Positions 23,549 to 35,499 are shown, counted from the first letter of the stretch. The stretch is DNA of 36,746 nt from Heterostelium multicystogenum (GCA_003667245.1 RCNN01000280.1:1-36746); one strand, 5' to 3'. The notes: generated by a model not told the origin, from the letters alone. Translations and numbers: made by a program.

Positions 23549-26500
23549 ATGATTCCAAATTCCTCTCATTCACCAATTAGTAAGTATCAACTTTTTCAGG
23601 TCCACACTCACGCAGAGTTTATTAATATGGTGCCAAACTAAAGTGACAGGAATTACAGGAAACCAACAACAACAGCAACAGCAACAGCAAAATCAACAAC
23701 AGGTGTGTGATGGTGTCTTATATTGTTGGGGTGAAAAATTCACTGCAAAACCATCTTTCAATGCCGTAGTACCAAATATAGTATCGTTGCAGTCGGGATT
23801 CACCCATACTTTGGCACTGTCACAGGATGGCGAGGTATACTGCTGGGGCGACAACAGATCGTCACAGCTGGGCGTGACAAACGACGTCATCAATCGTGTA
23901 AATATCAATAAACCAAGATCCGTCACAGCAAGCGGGTCAACCTCACCCTTCACTCATTCGCCGATCCCGATATTGCTGTCGATGTCCACCTTTGGAGGAC
24001 AGCGTGTGCGAATGATTGCCGCTGGAGGATGCTACTCCGCTGCAGTCCTCGAGAATGGACTGCTATATACATGGGGAACACTCGACGACACCCAAGCCGG
24101 AAAGTCACTGGCAACTCCGACTAAGGTTGACTTGCTGAAGGGTGTCATTTGCGTTGCACTCGGATTGAATCACGTCGCAGTCGTCGCCGAAACCAACAGC
24201 CCCGACAAGCGTTCGGTCTACACCTGGGGATCGAATCGTAAAGGACAGTTGGGTGTAGTGGGTGACTCGATTACTAGCGCACCAAGAAAAGTGACTCTTG
24301 GCGCGCGTGCATTATCAGTATCGTGTGGAGACGAGTTTACAGCAGCGATTGTCGAAGGTAACGAAGTTTTTGTATGGGGAAACAATCGTGGACGTCAGAT
24401 AGCATCGAATAATACAGACGACATCATTTCAATCCCAGCAAAACCATTCCTGGGTCGCGATATCGTAGAGTTGAGTTGCTCACGTAACTATATTGCAGCA
24501 CGTTCCGGTGGAGGAACCGTTTATATTTGGGGAAAACAACGAGCATGTTTGCAGAGTCGGTGACAACGACAAGTCTCACACAATCCCCAATGGCGGCAAA
24601 GTCAAACAGATCTCAGCAGGACTAACACATGTCTTGGCACTTACAGACAAAGGTGAGGTCTATGCTCTGGGCTCTGGCGACGACGGACAACTTGGCTCAC
24701 CAGAAGACAAAAAGTCCATATCCCAATTCAAAAAGATCGCTGCCCTTGAGGGTAGAAATGCTCACTTTGTTCACGCTTGGGCACGTTGCAGCTCGGCTAT
24801 CCTGGAGCCCGGTAATTTCCGTGTCGAGATTGCGGAAACCATGAGAAGACAGGAAAATCGTAATTCTATAGCGCCCTATTTCTTGCGACGTCTAGTTCAT
24901 TATATTCGTGGAGACAACTCGAAACAGGAAGGAATATTCCGTCTCTCAGGATCTAAAGCAAGAGTGGACGAGTTGGAAAGACGTTTGGATCTTAACGAAC
25001 AGTTTTCAATTAGTGGAAAATACGAAATATACGATGCAGCCGACAATATAAAGCGATACTTTAAGAGTTTGCCCGAACCCATTTGCACAAACTCGCTTTG
25101 CACACGATTTGAACGTCAGATCATCAACACCGACGATCTTGCAGAGAAGAAAAAGCTAGTTAAAGAGTGGATTTCTTTGTTGCCCAAAGAGAACAGGGTA
25201 CTGTTGATCTATCTTCTCTCATTCCTAGGGGAGGTGGTCGAGACACAGACACGTTTCATTGGCGCCAATGCTATGGGTGCCAAGAATCTGGCGCTTGTGT
25301 TTGCTCCAAACTTGTTGACCAAGGGTGAGATTGGAAATGATGATGTAATCGAAGTGATGATCAATATGTTTGAAGAGATTATTCTCGACTATCCAGAGCT
25401 CGAGAGCAGCTTGATTATCGACCAGGCAGAAGATGGATTGGCTTACCAGTCGTTTGCCAAAGTACCTTATATAATTGATCTCTGGAGCCGCACAATGGCT
25501 TCTCGTGAGAATGCCAAACGTGCTTTCTTTGAGCCTGCAGTTCTAACATTCATTATCGATGCAATTGTGGAGGGCTCAATTGAGTCGCGTGGTGGAAGCA
25601 TCAGCCGCTCTCGATCGTCTAGTTTCAACTTGTACAACGGACCCAATGGCGCAGGTGGCTCACCCCCATCACACTCGCCATGCACTCACCCAAGCGATTG
25701 TCGTCATCCCAATACAAGCCAGTAAATGGAAACACCAGTCCTCTACTCTATGGCTCACACTCCAGCCCGCAACTCATCTCAACATCACTTGTACAAATTT
25801 CCACCTCACTCAACAGCTCAACCTCGGGTATCTATCATAGCGGCAGCATCAACCACAACAACAACATTTCACCAGCCGAACTACAGAAAAACTACGAACA
25901 AATACTCTCTCTAGTGCTGTCACCCATCATGTCCATCAGAAATCTACTCAAAGTGCTACCATCTATCGTTGAGATAGATGTCAATTCGCTTTTAATCAAG
26001 TTTTATTGGCCAACAAAGTATGTAGCTTATCAAATTGTGAAGATGAACGATACTAACTAGCTGCTACGCTCTTCAACTATAGTTTGTAAGATGCATAACT
26101 ACTAATCTTTCGAATAGCATGAATGATACTATCAATTCAATCAAAGAGATAGTCGAACCATCTCAGTACAACGAGAAGATCAAGTTGATCAATTCAACCT
26201 TTGAAAACCTAACATCTGTAAGTTGATCTCGTTCACATTATGTCACACGATTGTGGCCACTAATTCGATTCGATTCGATTCAATCGGTCTGTAGGATGTA
26301 ATGTTTATTGAAGAGAGCTTGCAATATTGGAAGAAGCAAACTCAATCGATCCAATTGTATGCCAACTCTATTTTGGAGTATTTCCAATGGTGGAATTCAA
26401 CTTTACAGAAACAGTTGTCGGATGTTGACGAGAAAGTATTGCGATGGAAGAAAGACTACGACAAGACCGAGACTGAAAAGCTAAAGTTAGAGAAGTCACT

Positions 26501-26972
26501 GTCACAGCTGGAGAGCAAGCTCAAGGATTGCTCAGCCACTGCCGACACCAACGAAGCACCAAAGATTAAATTAGAGTTTGAAATTTGGTGCGTCAACAAC
26601 CAGATACTCACGGTGGTCGACAAGATGGACTACAACTCCGCTCAGATGCACAGATTCATGCAAGACAAGACTGCACTCCAATCGAGTGTCGACCAATTCA
26701 AACCACATTTCTTGGCAGTGGAGGAGTTTGTCAATTCCACCAACACCAACCTCTCCAACCACCTCAAGTCATTGGAGACCTACCTCCTCGATGCTCAGCA
26801 GCACTTCCCAACACTTTCGAATCAATACTTTGACCTCGTATTTAAATATCATACTTCCAGCCAAACCACCACAAAAGACACCATCAATAAGTTAGCCGCC
26901 TACTTTAACAAACCATCTCCACTCATTTCACTGGAATTAGAAACCAAATTTAATTCCATCAAAAAGCTTTAA
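23549..26972 (+). CDS. RCC1-propeller / RhoGAP fusion protein
   Basis: Predicted regulator of Rac/Rho GTPases in the cytoplasm or cortex. Exon 1 (23549-23579) codes MIPNSSHSPI; an intron (23580-23658) joins a poly-Q stretch. Seven RCC1-type blades are visible (VLYCWG, EVYCWGDN, LLYTWG, SVYTWGSN, EVFVWGNN, TVYIWG, EVYALGSG), enough for a full propeller. The RhoGAP domain follows (about 24860-25430): GIFRLSGSKARVDEL with the arginine finger, RYFKSLPEPI, and AKNLALVFAPNLL. A Ser/Pro-rich linker and further exons (26118-26217, 26295-26972) encode a helical coiled-coil tail (KLKLEKSLSQLESKLKDC). Total is about 1070 residues. Two frame breaks occur (A4 near 24536, and near 25680). Codon third positions in the propeller are unusually C/G-rich for the window. 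Confidence 0.9.
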
Positions 26973-27834
26973 TTTAACCAAACAACAAGAACAACAACAA
27001 CATATAATATATCCCCGCCTATCTAAATAAATAATACCCTCTTTATCTTTAAAATAAACTCTTGATTTCATTGTTGTTATTGTTTTTTTGTTTTTTTTTT
27101 CTAAATTTCATATTTTTAACCAGAATAAGTAATAACAAATTATTACCCAAAGTAAAATATATTATAATATAAAAAATTGATAAAAATAATTGTATTATTT
27201 AGTTTGAGAAAAATGAATTAATAAAATAAGTTTGGAAGACTATTTTCCCTGGGAAATAAATTCAACGAGTTTTTCAAAATCCAAACACCTTGTTTTTTTG
27301 TGTTTAAATCTTCATCTTAAATTTTAACATATGTTTTTATTGGTCTGGTTTCATAGTATAATGTGTAGTGGGGGTGACATAAAATGTAAATTAATTTGTG
27401 TTTTTCGAAAAGATACCAGTTTTTGTGGGGAACACTTTAGTTTAAATACCACCAGTAGAGAAATTTCAAATCATCAAATAAAACAACTAAACAAACAGTA
27501 TCAACTCCCTACCATTATTTATTTATTTATTTATTTGTAAATATTTATTTTTTTTTACTTAAGTTCATTCACAGTACATTTTCAAACTACACCCAATCTA
27601 TCTATCAATCATATAATATTTTATTTATAGCATTAATATAGTAATATTACCTTTATAGAATAGTTACTTTTAAAACACCAATCAGATCAATCGATCAATT
27701 AATTAATTAGATAATCATAATTTTTTATTTTCAAATTTTAAAATATATACACATTTGTACCTGATAAATATTTAATAGTTTCAGAAATAGAAGAAAAACA
27801 AATACTAAAACTATATTCTTAAAATAAATTTAAA
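26973..27834. other. spacer upstream of the lipase gene
   Basis: AT-rich with T runs, a TTTA run at 27518-27535, a hyphenated palindrome TTTCCC-T-GGGAAA near 27243 and a G/T-rich box GTAGTGGGGGTG at 27365-27376. A 69-codon open frame at 27331-27540 has no recognisable features and is not called. Confidence 0.5.
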
Positions 27835-29505
27835 ATGAATATTAAATTTATTTTAATTGTTTCATTGGTAGTGATGTTTGGTATGGTTACACAATCCATC
27901 CAACTTCCAGAACATACCAATGTAAAAACCAATAGAAACGACGAAGTCAACACTCAAAGAAAATCGGATCAGGAAATTATTGATCAGGATTCTTTTAAAT
28001 CGATGGTTGAATATATGAATCATTTGCCCATTGACCAAGTTGCCGAATTATGTGAAGGTTTGTCAAAGTCAATGTTCTCTCCATTCAAATGCACGACAAA
28101 GGAGGAGAAGGATGAATTGAAGTTGTTTACCCAGCAACTCGTTGAAGAAGACAAGAAGCAGGATCTTCTTAGAAAGGACAAGACCCACGGAAAGAAACCA
28201 TTGATTTTGGTTCCAGGTATTGCAGGTAGTGGCTTGGAGGGACGTTTTAATAATACTAGATCTCCAGCTTGGTATTGCAAGAAGACAGCTGATTGGCACA
28301 GAGTTTGGTTGTCAGTTGCCCAAATTGCAGTCCAAGAGTGTTGGTTCGACAATCTTGCAGTTTTCTACGATAGCAAGAGCCAAACCTACTCCAACACTGA
28401 AGGAGTATCAATGCAGACTATTGAATTTGGTGGAATTAAAGGAATCAGCTATTTGGACTATATTGGAAATATGCCAATCTCTCTTACCAACGTCTATGGA
28501 GAACTTATTGATTTCTTTGTTAACCTTGGATATGTTGCAGGACAGAATATTCGAGGTGCACCCGTAGGTATAATATTCAGCAACCCAGAGGTAAATCCAA
28601 ACACTAATTCTAAATTTTATAGTATGACTGGAGAGTTCCAATTAAACAACTTGAAAAGGATGGATATTTTAGACAAATGAAATCTTTGATTGAAAATACA
28701 TACGATATCAATCACAAGCAAAAGGTTGTATTAATTTCTCACTCTATGGGTGGTATGGTTTCACTTTACTTCTTGAATACAGTTTCACAAGCATGGAGAG
28801 ACAAGTATATCGATTCATTCATTCCAATTGCTGCTCCATGGTCAGGTTCACCCAAGTCACTTCGTACCTTAGTCTCAGGTGACAACTTTGGTATCCCACT
28901 TGTTAATGGTGATAGAGTTCAGAAATTCGCAGAACAATCCGGTGGTATCATTCAATTGTTGCCAGATCCACTTGTCTGGAGCAAAGAAACCGTTTTTATC
29001 TCAACTCCATACAAGAACTTTTCCATTGGTCAAACAGGTGATCTTTTAAATACCATTGGTCTACCAGTAAATATCATATCGCTATCCTCTCAGGAAAAAG
29101 ACTTACTAATCCTCCTTTCCCACTCTAGATTTCCTCACATATCTATAAAAGCGTTTCCTCTGTTATTAGTGGAATGAAGCCACATGTTGCAACTCATTGT
29201 ATCTACGGATATGGTGTGCCAACTGAAATTTACTACAAGTACAACAAAGGATTTGGAGAACAACCCGTTGTCTGTAAGTAAAACTATCATGCATTGCAAA
29301 TGATCAATTAATATTAATATTTGCTTTAGATGAAACCGATCTAGGAGATGGAACAGTGCCATTGTCATCATTGAAGGTATGTGAGGGTTGGAAACATAGC
29401 ACATTCTCTTTGAATGTGAAGAACTTCCACTTAGAAGATCATTTGGGTATTCTTTCTTCCAAAGCTGTTTTGAAGTATCTTCACCAAATCATTTCAAAAG
29501 CCTAA
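27835..29505 (+). CDS. LCAT / lysosomal phospholipase-like acyltransferase
   Basis: Alpha/beta-hydrolase of the LCAT/PLA2G15 family, expected to deacylate or transacylate phospholipids in the lysosome or outside the cell. The signal peptide is MNIKFILIVSLVVMFGMVTQ. Four exons join in phase with no frame break: 27835-28563, 28623-29066, 29129-29273, 29330-29505, giving 497 residues. Landmarks: PLILVPGIAGSGLEGRF (oxyanion region), GAP-YDWR across intron 1, the nucleophile elbow SHSMGG, GDNFGIPL, the acid in DLGDGTVPLSS, and the base in LEDHLGIL. The N-terminal 95 residues before the hydrolase core are longer than in LCAT and may be a propeptide. A 22-bp palindrome follows 26 nt after the stop. 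The exact substrate cannot be read from sequence. Confidence 0.92.
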
Positions 29506-30104
29506 AACAACAACAAGATAGCTTAGACCATTATAACTTTTCGAAAAGTTATAGATATAATTGCCGAAGTTATTATCCTCGATATGGACTAACTACTATC
29601 ATATTCTGTTAAATCAATATGATCACACTTGTTTTGTTTTTTTTAATAAAATGGATTTTATCTATATTTGTACATTATTATTACTTTTTTAAACGAAAAT
29701 TTTATTTATTTATTAATTTCTCAATTTGATTGTCTTTGTGGTTATATATATAGTATGATTGGTTGTTGTTGTCATCATTCTAATTTGGGTTATGATGACC
29801 TAATCTAAAAGATCACAATAGTTCAGTCTCTTTTGCAAATGTAATTTGTCAAATTTGACAAAAAAACAAAAAAAAGTCAAAATAAGATGTTTGGGGGTAG
29901 TTAAGCAGTTGAAAGTTTTAACTAATAATAATATGTAAACATTGTTATTTTTATTAAATTCATTTTTTTTTTCAATAATCTCATATTATTATTTATATTT
30001 ATATTTATATTATATTATATATTAGTGTGTTTATTATTACTATATATATTATAATATAATATAATATAACATATAGTATAATTTATATTTGGTGTGTTTT
30101 GATT
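29506..30104. other. spacer between the lipase and VKOR genes
   Basis: Contains the palindrome at 29532-29553, then AT-rich DNA with T and A runs. The last 110 nt before the VKOR start consist of ATTTAT/ATAAT repeats (29991-30070), which probably include its promoter. Confidence 0.5.
29532..29553. repeat. 22-bp perfect palindrome after the lipase stop
   Basis: Arms TATAACTTTTC and GAAAAGTTATA meet with no spacer. In RNA it could form a hairpin in the lipase 3' UTR; in DNA it is a symmetric binding site. It is seen directly; the function is unknown. Confidence 0.6.
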
Positions 30105-31240
30105 ATGAAAGGTAGTGAACTATACTTGGCAGTAGATGAGATGACCAGTGGAAGCAGGCAACAAGACAATATCGAATACTCACCATTGGCCAATGCATCA
30201 ACATTGAATGGCATTGGCTACGGTAATGGTGGAAAGGCCAGTGTCATGGGAAATAACGGCACATCGCTCTCAGCTTTTCCAAACAGAAAGCTGTTGCAGT
30301 CGTCGATCAAGATTATGGGTATGCTCGGACTGATAAACTTGGCATTTTCACTTTATTTGGCCTTTGGAAATATCGAAAGCGGAACATGCGATGTCTCTGC
30401 AACCATCTCTTGCACCACTGTCATCAAAAGTGCATTTGGTGAGATTGCTGGTGTGCCTGTTTCCATCTTTGGTATCACATGGAACATTGTTTTCCTCATG
30501 GGACTCTATCATATCATTTCCGACGACAGACTACCTTATTTCATTACAGCCATCTATATTTGGTGTTCATTTGGTGTTGGATTTGTCATCTATTTCGTAT
30601 GTACAATAGCAAACGATCAACTCATAGTCGACATCTTACTAACTTCAATGTTGACTATTAGGTTGCAGCAGAATATATAATTGGTGCACTTTGCCCATTC
30701 TGTACAGTGGTTCATATTATAAATGTTACATTGATGTATTTTGCGTTGAAGCTCTACAACGAGTTGAGATTCTACCCAAGTCTAGGCAGTTTGTTTACTA
30801 CTTTGAAGAAACAGTTGATATTTATTTTGATCTTACACTTGGTTGCAACCGTTGCATTCCAGAAGAAAGTGGAGGTTCACGATGAGCCAGCAATGACCAA
30901 ATTCGCAAAGTGTTTGACTGAAAACAACATGGTATTCTACGGATCATCGACATGCCATGCATGTATCACCCAGAAGCAACTATTTATCACACCAGACAGC
31001 AAGGATGAAAACGATTCACCGATGAAGTATGTTAAATTTGTCGAGTGCCGAGATGAGTCTCTATGCACCAAATACGAAATCAGAAGATACCCCACTTGGA
31101 TCAAACACGACGACAATGGAGTTGAATTAGAGAGACACATAGGTGTAATGAATACATTTGAACTAGCAAAGATGTCAGGATGTGAATCACCTGCTGAAAC
31201 CAACAAAGAAACAACAGATAATCAGCAACAAACCAAATAA
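30105..31240 (+). CDS. VKOR-thioredoxin fusion oxidoreductase
   Basis: Membrane thiol oxidoreductase that likely passes electrons from newly formed disulfides to a quinone. Two exons (30105-30596, 30662-31240) join in phase to 356 residues with no frame break. The start ATG at 30105 precedes a roughly 60-residue polar N-terminus. The VKOR domain has several membrane helices, the loop pair CDVSATISC (spacing as in human VKOR) and the active-site CPFC just after the splice. The C-terminal thioredoxin-like domain follows (MVFYGSSTCHACITQKQLF with CHAC, then RRYPTW with the cis-Pro). This order, VKOR then Trx, matches plant LTO1 and bacterial fusions, where the Trx domain is the partner that forms disulfides. 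The cellular membrane is not determined; ER is likely. Confidence 0.92.
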
Positions 31241-32078
31241 TAATTACTATTTTTTTCATGTAATAATAACCTAATAAACTGTAGATTTTTGCATCTAAAA
31301 GCTTTCAAAATCATACAATCCCATGATCCTAGGCAATATGACATAAATAAATATTTAAATCATAATATTCATATGATAGAAATGATTGATGATATCATTA
31401 AGAGAGTATTAAGTGTTATATTTGTTTTTTTTTTAATTAAATAATGAATTGTTTGCTACGCATGAAGATTGATCAGGTAATATTAACCAGTCATCGATTT
31501 AATAGCTATATAATTTTTATATATGGTTTGTTCTGACACTAGCGAAAAAGTGCACGGTAAAGTACTGCAAGAAAATGGATGTTCCAAGCAATTGCACTGG
31601 TATGTGCCTTTGATTTGAAAAAAAAACTGAATTCTGTTTTTTGATATTCCTTCCTTTAAACAAATTTTATGGTTCTGATAAGTTTATTTAAAAGAGCTCT
31701 TTTTTTCAATCAAACTTTGACAGTATATAATATGAGTATAACACCCACAAACTATCATAAAAATAAATTCAAGTTTCGTTCGTTTTTTAGTCAAAAATGT
31801 AAATTAGTTATTCGTAGTTCAAATCATAATAATAATTACTATTATTATTATGTATTAATTTTGTTTAAACAAACTAATGTGCTTTATTAAAAATATTGTT
31901 GATTGTCAAAAGGATGGATTATATGTACAAATAATTGAAAATTAAAATTGGATTGTACATTTTGATGTTAAAATGCTTATATCTAATCTTTTCAGATAAG
32001 TAGTTAAACTTTATCTTTCTATTAGATTTGAGATTGGAGATATATAAAGGTCTATTTGATTGCTGGTAGTTCAGTTAA
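31241..32078. other. spacer between convergent VKOR and racA genes
   Basis: AT-rich 3' flanks of both genes. A GC-richer island at about 31540-31605 is bounded on the plus strand by a good acceptor (CACTAG) and donor (GTATGT) and looks like a lone exon; it is described under findings. Nothing else is recognised. Confidence 0.45.
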
Positions 32079-33913
32079 TTACATGATTGAGCAGTTATCT
32101 TTCTTTCCACTGTATTTGGCCATCTGATCTTCATATTCACCACAGGCTTGGATATACCAAACTGGTGGCCATTGGTTCTCCTCGAGGTACTTTTTGAGTA
32201 TCCTTGTCGAGTTTGCTGAATTCGGGTCTCTTCTTCATTGGCTGGTAGTTGGTGGAGATAAAGTGGAGACAGAACTTAGTGAGTTGCTCAGCATTGTGTG
32301 ACTTGGCACAGAGCAAAAGTCCGATGATGTCCAACTCTGACTTGAAGATACCAACGGTGGTTGCCTTTTCAATTTCCTTTGAGATGTAGAGCTCGCACAA
32401 TGTGATGAGTCTTGACAATCCGAAACGGTTGGCCAAAACCATGATTCCAACTGGGTCACCTTCTTCAATGGGTGAGTGTGCTGTGTAAAGGTATTCGAGA
32501 ATAGCCTTGAAGTTATCGTGGGAAACGTCTTGAAGTTCGACAGTTGCATCTTGGCTCTCAGAGTAATCCTTGGTGGCGTTGATATATGCATTGACCACTG
32601 AGGAACGTGAGTAAATAAATGCTTTGTGTGCGTAGAGAGTCTTGCCTTCGACACGGAATTGAATGTCTGAGAAAACCTTCTTTCCAAAGAAGAGTTCCTT
32701 GCATTTGTCACCCATATCATCATTCAAAAAAGTACCAATTGATGGATTCAAGTCTTCGGAGCCATTTGAAAGATTCTTGCAAGCGGAAGCCAAGTATTTG
32801 CAGTCGAATGCCTCGGCAATCTCAATTGTTTCCTTGATTTGATCGGTACGATCAACACAGTTCAACAAACCAGTGTATATAAACTCGATGTAGCGATAGA
32901 AGATACGTCTAGTAAACTTGGGATCAACTTCAATCTCAATCAACTCTCCATTAGAGATGGATCCATCCTCATAATGTTTCATTGGAGTTGCCTTCATTGA
33001 CTTGATTCCTTTTACACGTCCAGCTTCAATATCCTCTGGGGTGAATGGCGAGTGATCGGTATTCAAAGTGACTGAAAACAAACGTCTGAAAACCTGTGAG
33101 GCAGAGCAGAGAATGACACGATGTGCATGAACTGGTTTGGTCGTTTCCAAAAGTGAATTTAACATCTGAAAAACCTTGGTGTTCTAGAGTGGACTTGAGT
33201 TCTTTCTCGTAGCTGGAGGTGACAATGTTAATCCATGGAGCCTTACCAGCTGGTGGCATGGTTGGTGGGATTGGTGCTGGCTTTTCTCCCTTCTTCTTCT
33301 TTATCATAGGTGCATTCATAACCGATTTTGATTGCTTGGTTGAAAAAGCTGAGTAAGATTGGTCTGAACGAGTGCGCTAGTCTCTATATATCCAATGAAT
33401 CCAAGCTCCTTTGCCAAATCGTGTGCTTCTTTTGCTGAGATTTTCAGGACGTCCACATCCACGTAATCGGACTTGGTACCAACGAGAATCTTTGGAGTGG
33501 CTGGACAGTGGTGTTCCAACTCAGCATTCCATTTATATTTTACATTTTCAAAAGAAGATCTAGAGATAACACAGAAAGCATACAAAGAAAACATCTGTTT
33601 GTGGGTATGACAATGGACGTAAACGATCGTAATCTTCCTGACCGGCAGTATCAAACAATGCTATATTGAATGGTTTTCCTTCAACCATTATATTTGCTGA
33701 ATAATTATCGAATACTGTTGGCTAAATAAAGAATAATATTTTTAAGATGTGTCAGATGATATTTCAATTCCAATTCCATTTCCATTTCCTTTGAATTCAA
33801 ATTGAAATACATACGACATATTCTCCTGGAAATGCATTGGTTGTATAACTGATTAAAAGACAACTCTTACCGACTGCACCATCACCTACTACTACAACTT
33901 TGATATTCTGCAT
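32079..33913 (-). CDS. racA: RhoBTB-type GTPase with two BTB domains (RacA)
   Basis: Atypical Rho-family protein, likely a cullin-3 adaptor or scaffold. Exon 1 (33815-33913) reads [20 protein letters not shown] (P-loop); intron 33722-33814; exon 2 gives the switch I segment [26 protein letters not shown], the guanine motif GTKSD and ETSAL. A proline-rich linker ([12 protein letters not shown]) leads to BTB1 ([30 protein letters not shown], with an insert) and BTB2 ([19 protein letters not shown]). Five extra-base breaks (TTT near 33593, T4 near 33345, GGG near 33290, CC near 33150, A5 near 32194) separate these parts. With the last one resolved the protein ends KKDNCSIM, a CaaX-like box, at the stop 32079-32081. 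About 610 residues, the RhoBTB size. Confidence 0.93.
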
Positions 33914-34489
33914 TTTAATAGTTTAACTTAATTTAGATAACAACAAAAAAAAAGTCTAGATCAAAAAGTTTATACAAAAAATAAAATATTAAAAGATAAA
34001 TTAGTTGATTGTTTGATGAAATATATGTTTGGAAGTCTGTTGATCAAAACCTTTATCACACTACTTTATAAATTGCCAAAAAAAATCTAAAAAAAGATAG
34101 ATTTGATCAAACAAAAACTAAAATTAATTTCAAAAAATGTGGTTCTTTGAAAAAAATTGATAAAATTTTGTTTTTTTAAATCTTTTTAAAAATGTGTGTA
34201 TTTTTAGAATAAAATATGGAAATTAACAATAATCACTTTATATTATTGATATATACAAATATGAGGGATCATTTATGATTGATAATTGTAGACATATATC
34301 AAAAAATAAGATACATATGATTTAAAGGTCACCTTATTCTTTGATCAAATTAAAAAGAGAATTTATTACCAAATTAGAATTAATTTATTTATTAATTAAA
34401 TTGATAAAAAATATGAATAAATTGTTAATTAATTTGATTCCAAATTCCAACTTTTAAGTATTGATTTGGTAAAGGTTCTACTATTGAAG
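33914..34489. other. AT-rich spacer upstream of racA
   Basis: A and T runs only, including an 8-A run near 33944 and T7 near 34170. I see no gene or RNA. Confidence 0.6.
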
Positions 34490-34927
34490 TTATTTCCTAA
34501 AATATTTGGTTCCTGGAGGGTGTGTCTCCAAATATATTTTGAACAATTCGTCTGATATTTCCTTGATCCAATCCCAATTGTTTAGATGGTTCGAATTTTG
34601 AATAGTTCCTACCATTTTGATTGAATTACCCACTGAATTCATTGGAGTTTCGTAATATTCCAAACCAAAAAAGGGCTACACCATTCCTCTCGGCAGTGAG
34701 ATCAAACTTTGCCCCAACAAGATTTGTTTGAGTTGACATTCCAGCCACATCAACTACAATGAAACTGATGACAATAAGAAGGTCTCTTTGGAGTAAAATA
34801 ATATGTCCATATGATTCCAGGACTACTTCTACCAAATATACTCTGCCGGCCATTGCAGAGACTTTATGAAGAAAGAATAAATTCCTTTGTTTTTTTCAGT
34901 ATAATTTGAATTATCTTGATCATTCAT
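34490..34927 (-). CDS. small protein, family not recognised
   Basis: Coding character is best toward the 3' end: AGMSTQTNLVGAKFDLTAER, then NGVALF-GLEYYETPMNSVG (joined by dropping one T from the T6 run near 34667), NNWDWIKEISDELFKIYLET and HPPGTKYFRK before the stop at 34490-34492. The start is uncertain. The ATG at 34851-34853 is in frame and gives MAGRVYLVEVVLES and a hydrophobic stretch. An alternative ATG at 34925-34927 (MNDQDNSNYTEKNKGIYSFF) is in another frame and would need one more missing base. Length is about 120-145 residues. I do not recognise the product. It is called because the composition is protein-like and unlike the flanking spacers. Confidence 0.45.
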
Positions 34928-35499
34928 TTTATACTTTAATTTTCTCTTTGTAAATATAAAAATAATGATTTCTTTTAGAAGATAAATAATATATAATATA
35001 TTAATTATTGAAATCTTTTTAATTGTTACACAAATTAATATTTCTTGTCATTGGTTTCTTTTTTCCATTGATAGATTATTAAAATTGAAATATATGAAAG
35101 AATTGCACCTGTTTTAATAAAAATTAAACTTCATCATATGTTTATCATTAGTATTTAAGATAATCCAAACATATTTAATGGAATATGTTAAACTTGTGTC
35201 TTGTTTTCTGGGGTTTTTATTTTGAATCTTCTAAAATCAGTAATCATCCTTCACAATGATGGAGAATTTATAAATTATTCAAAGTTCTTTCTAAATTGGG
35301 GATCCAATCTAATTCACAAGAAATGGGTTTGATATAAATTAATGATATTATTAAATTTAACACACACTTGTAATCTTGTCTTGAATCATATTTTGTTGTC
35401 ACTTTGTGTAGTTTTTCGTTTTTGCATTATTGTCACAAGATCGTCAGAAGTAAAAATGATTGACCCAAATTAGTCCTTGTTTTATTTGCAATTGTAATA
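34928..35499. other. divergent AT-rich spacer
   Basis: This lies between the small minus-strand gene and the EF-G gene on the plus strand and should contain the promoters of both. It is AT-rich with no recognisable element. Confidence 0.5.

Noticed and set aside
27331..27540. 69-codon plus-strand frame upstream of the lipase
   Set aside because: No conserved features, low-complexity end and location in a promoter-like spacer.
28564..28622. Apparent frameshift in the lipase
   Set aside because: It is a 59-nt GT..AG intron; splicing joins GAP to YDWR exactly as the family requires.
31669..31890. 73-codon plus-strand frame after the VKOR gene
   Set aside because: Composition is that of spacer DNA (Asn/Tyr/Phe from A/T runs), with no motif.
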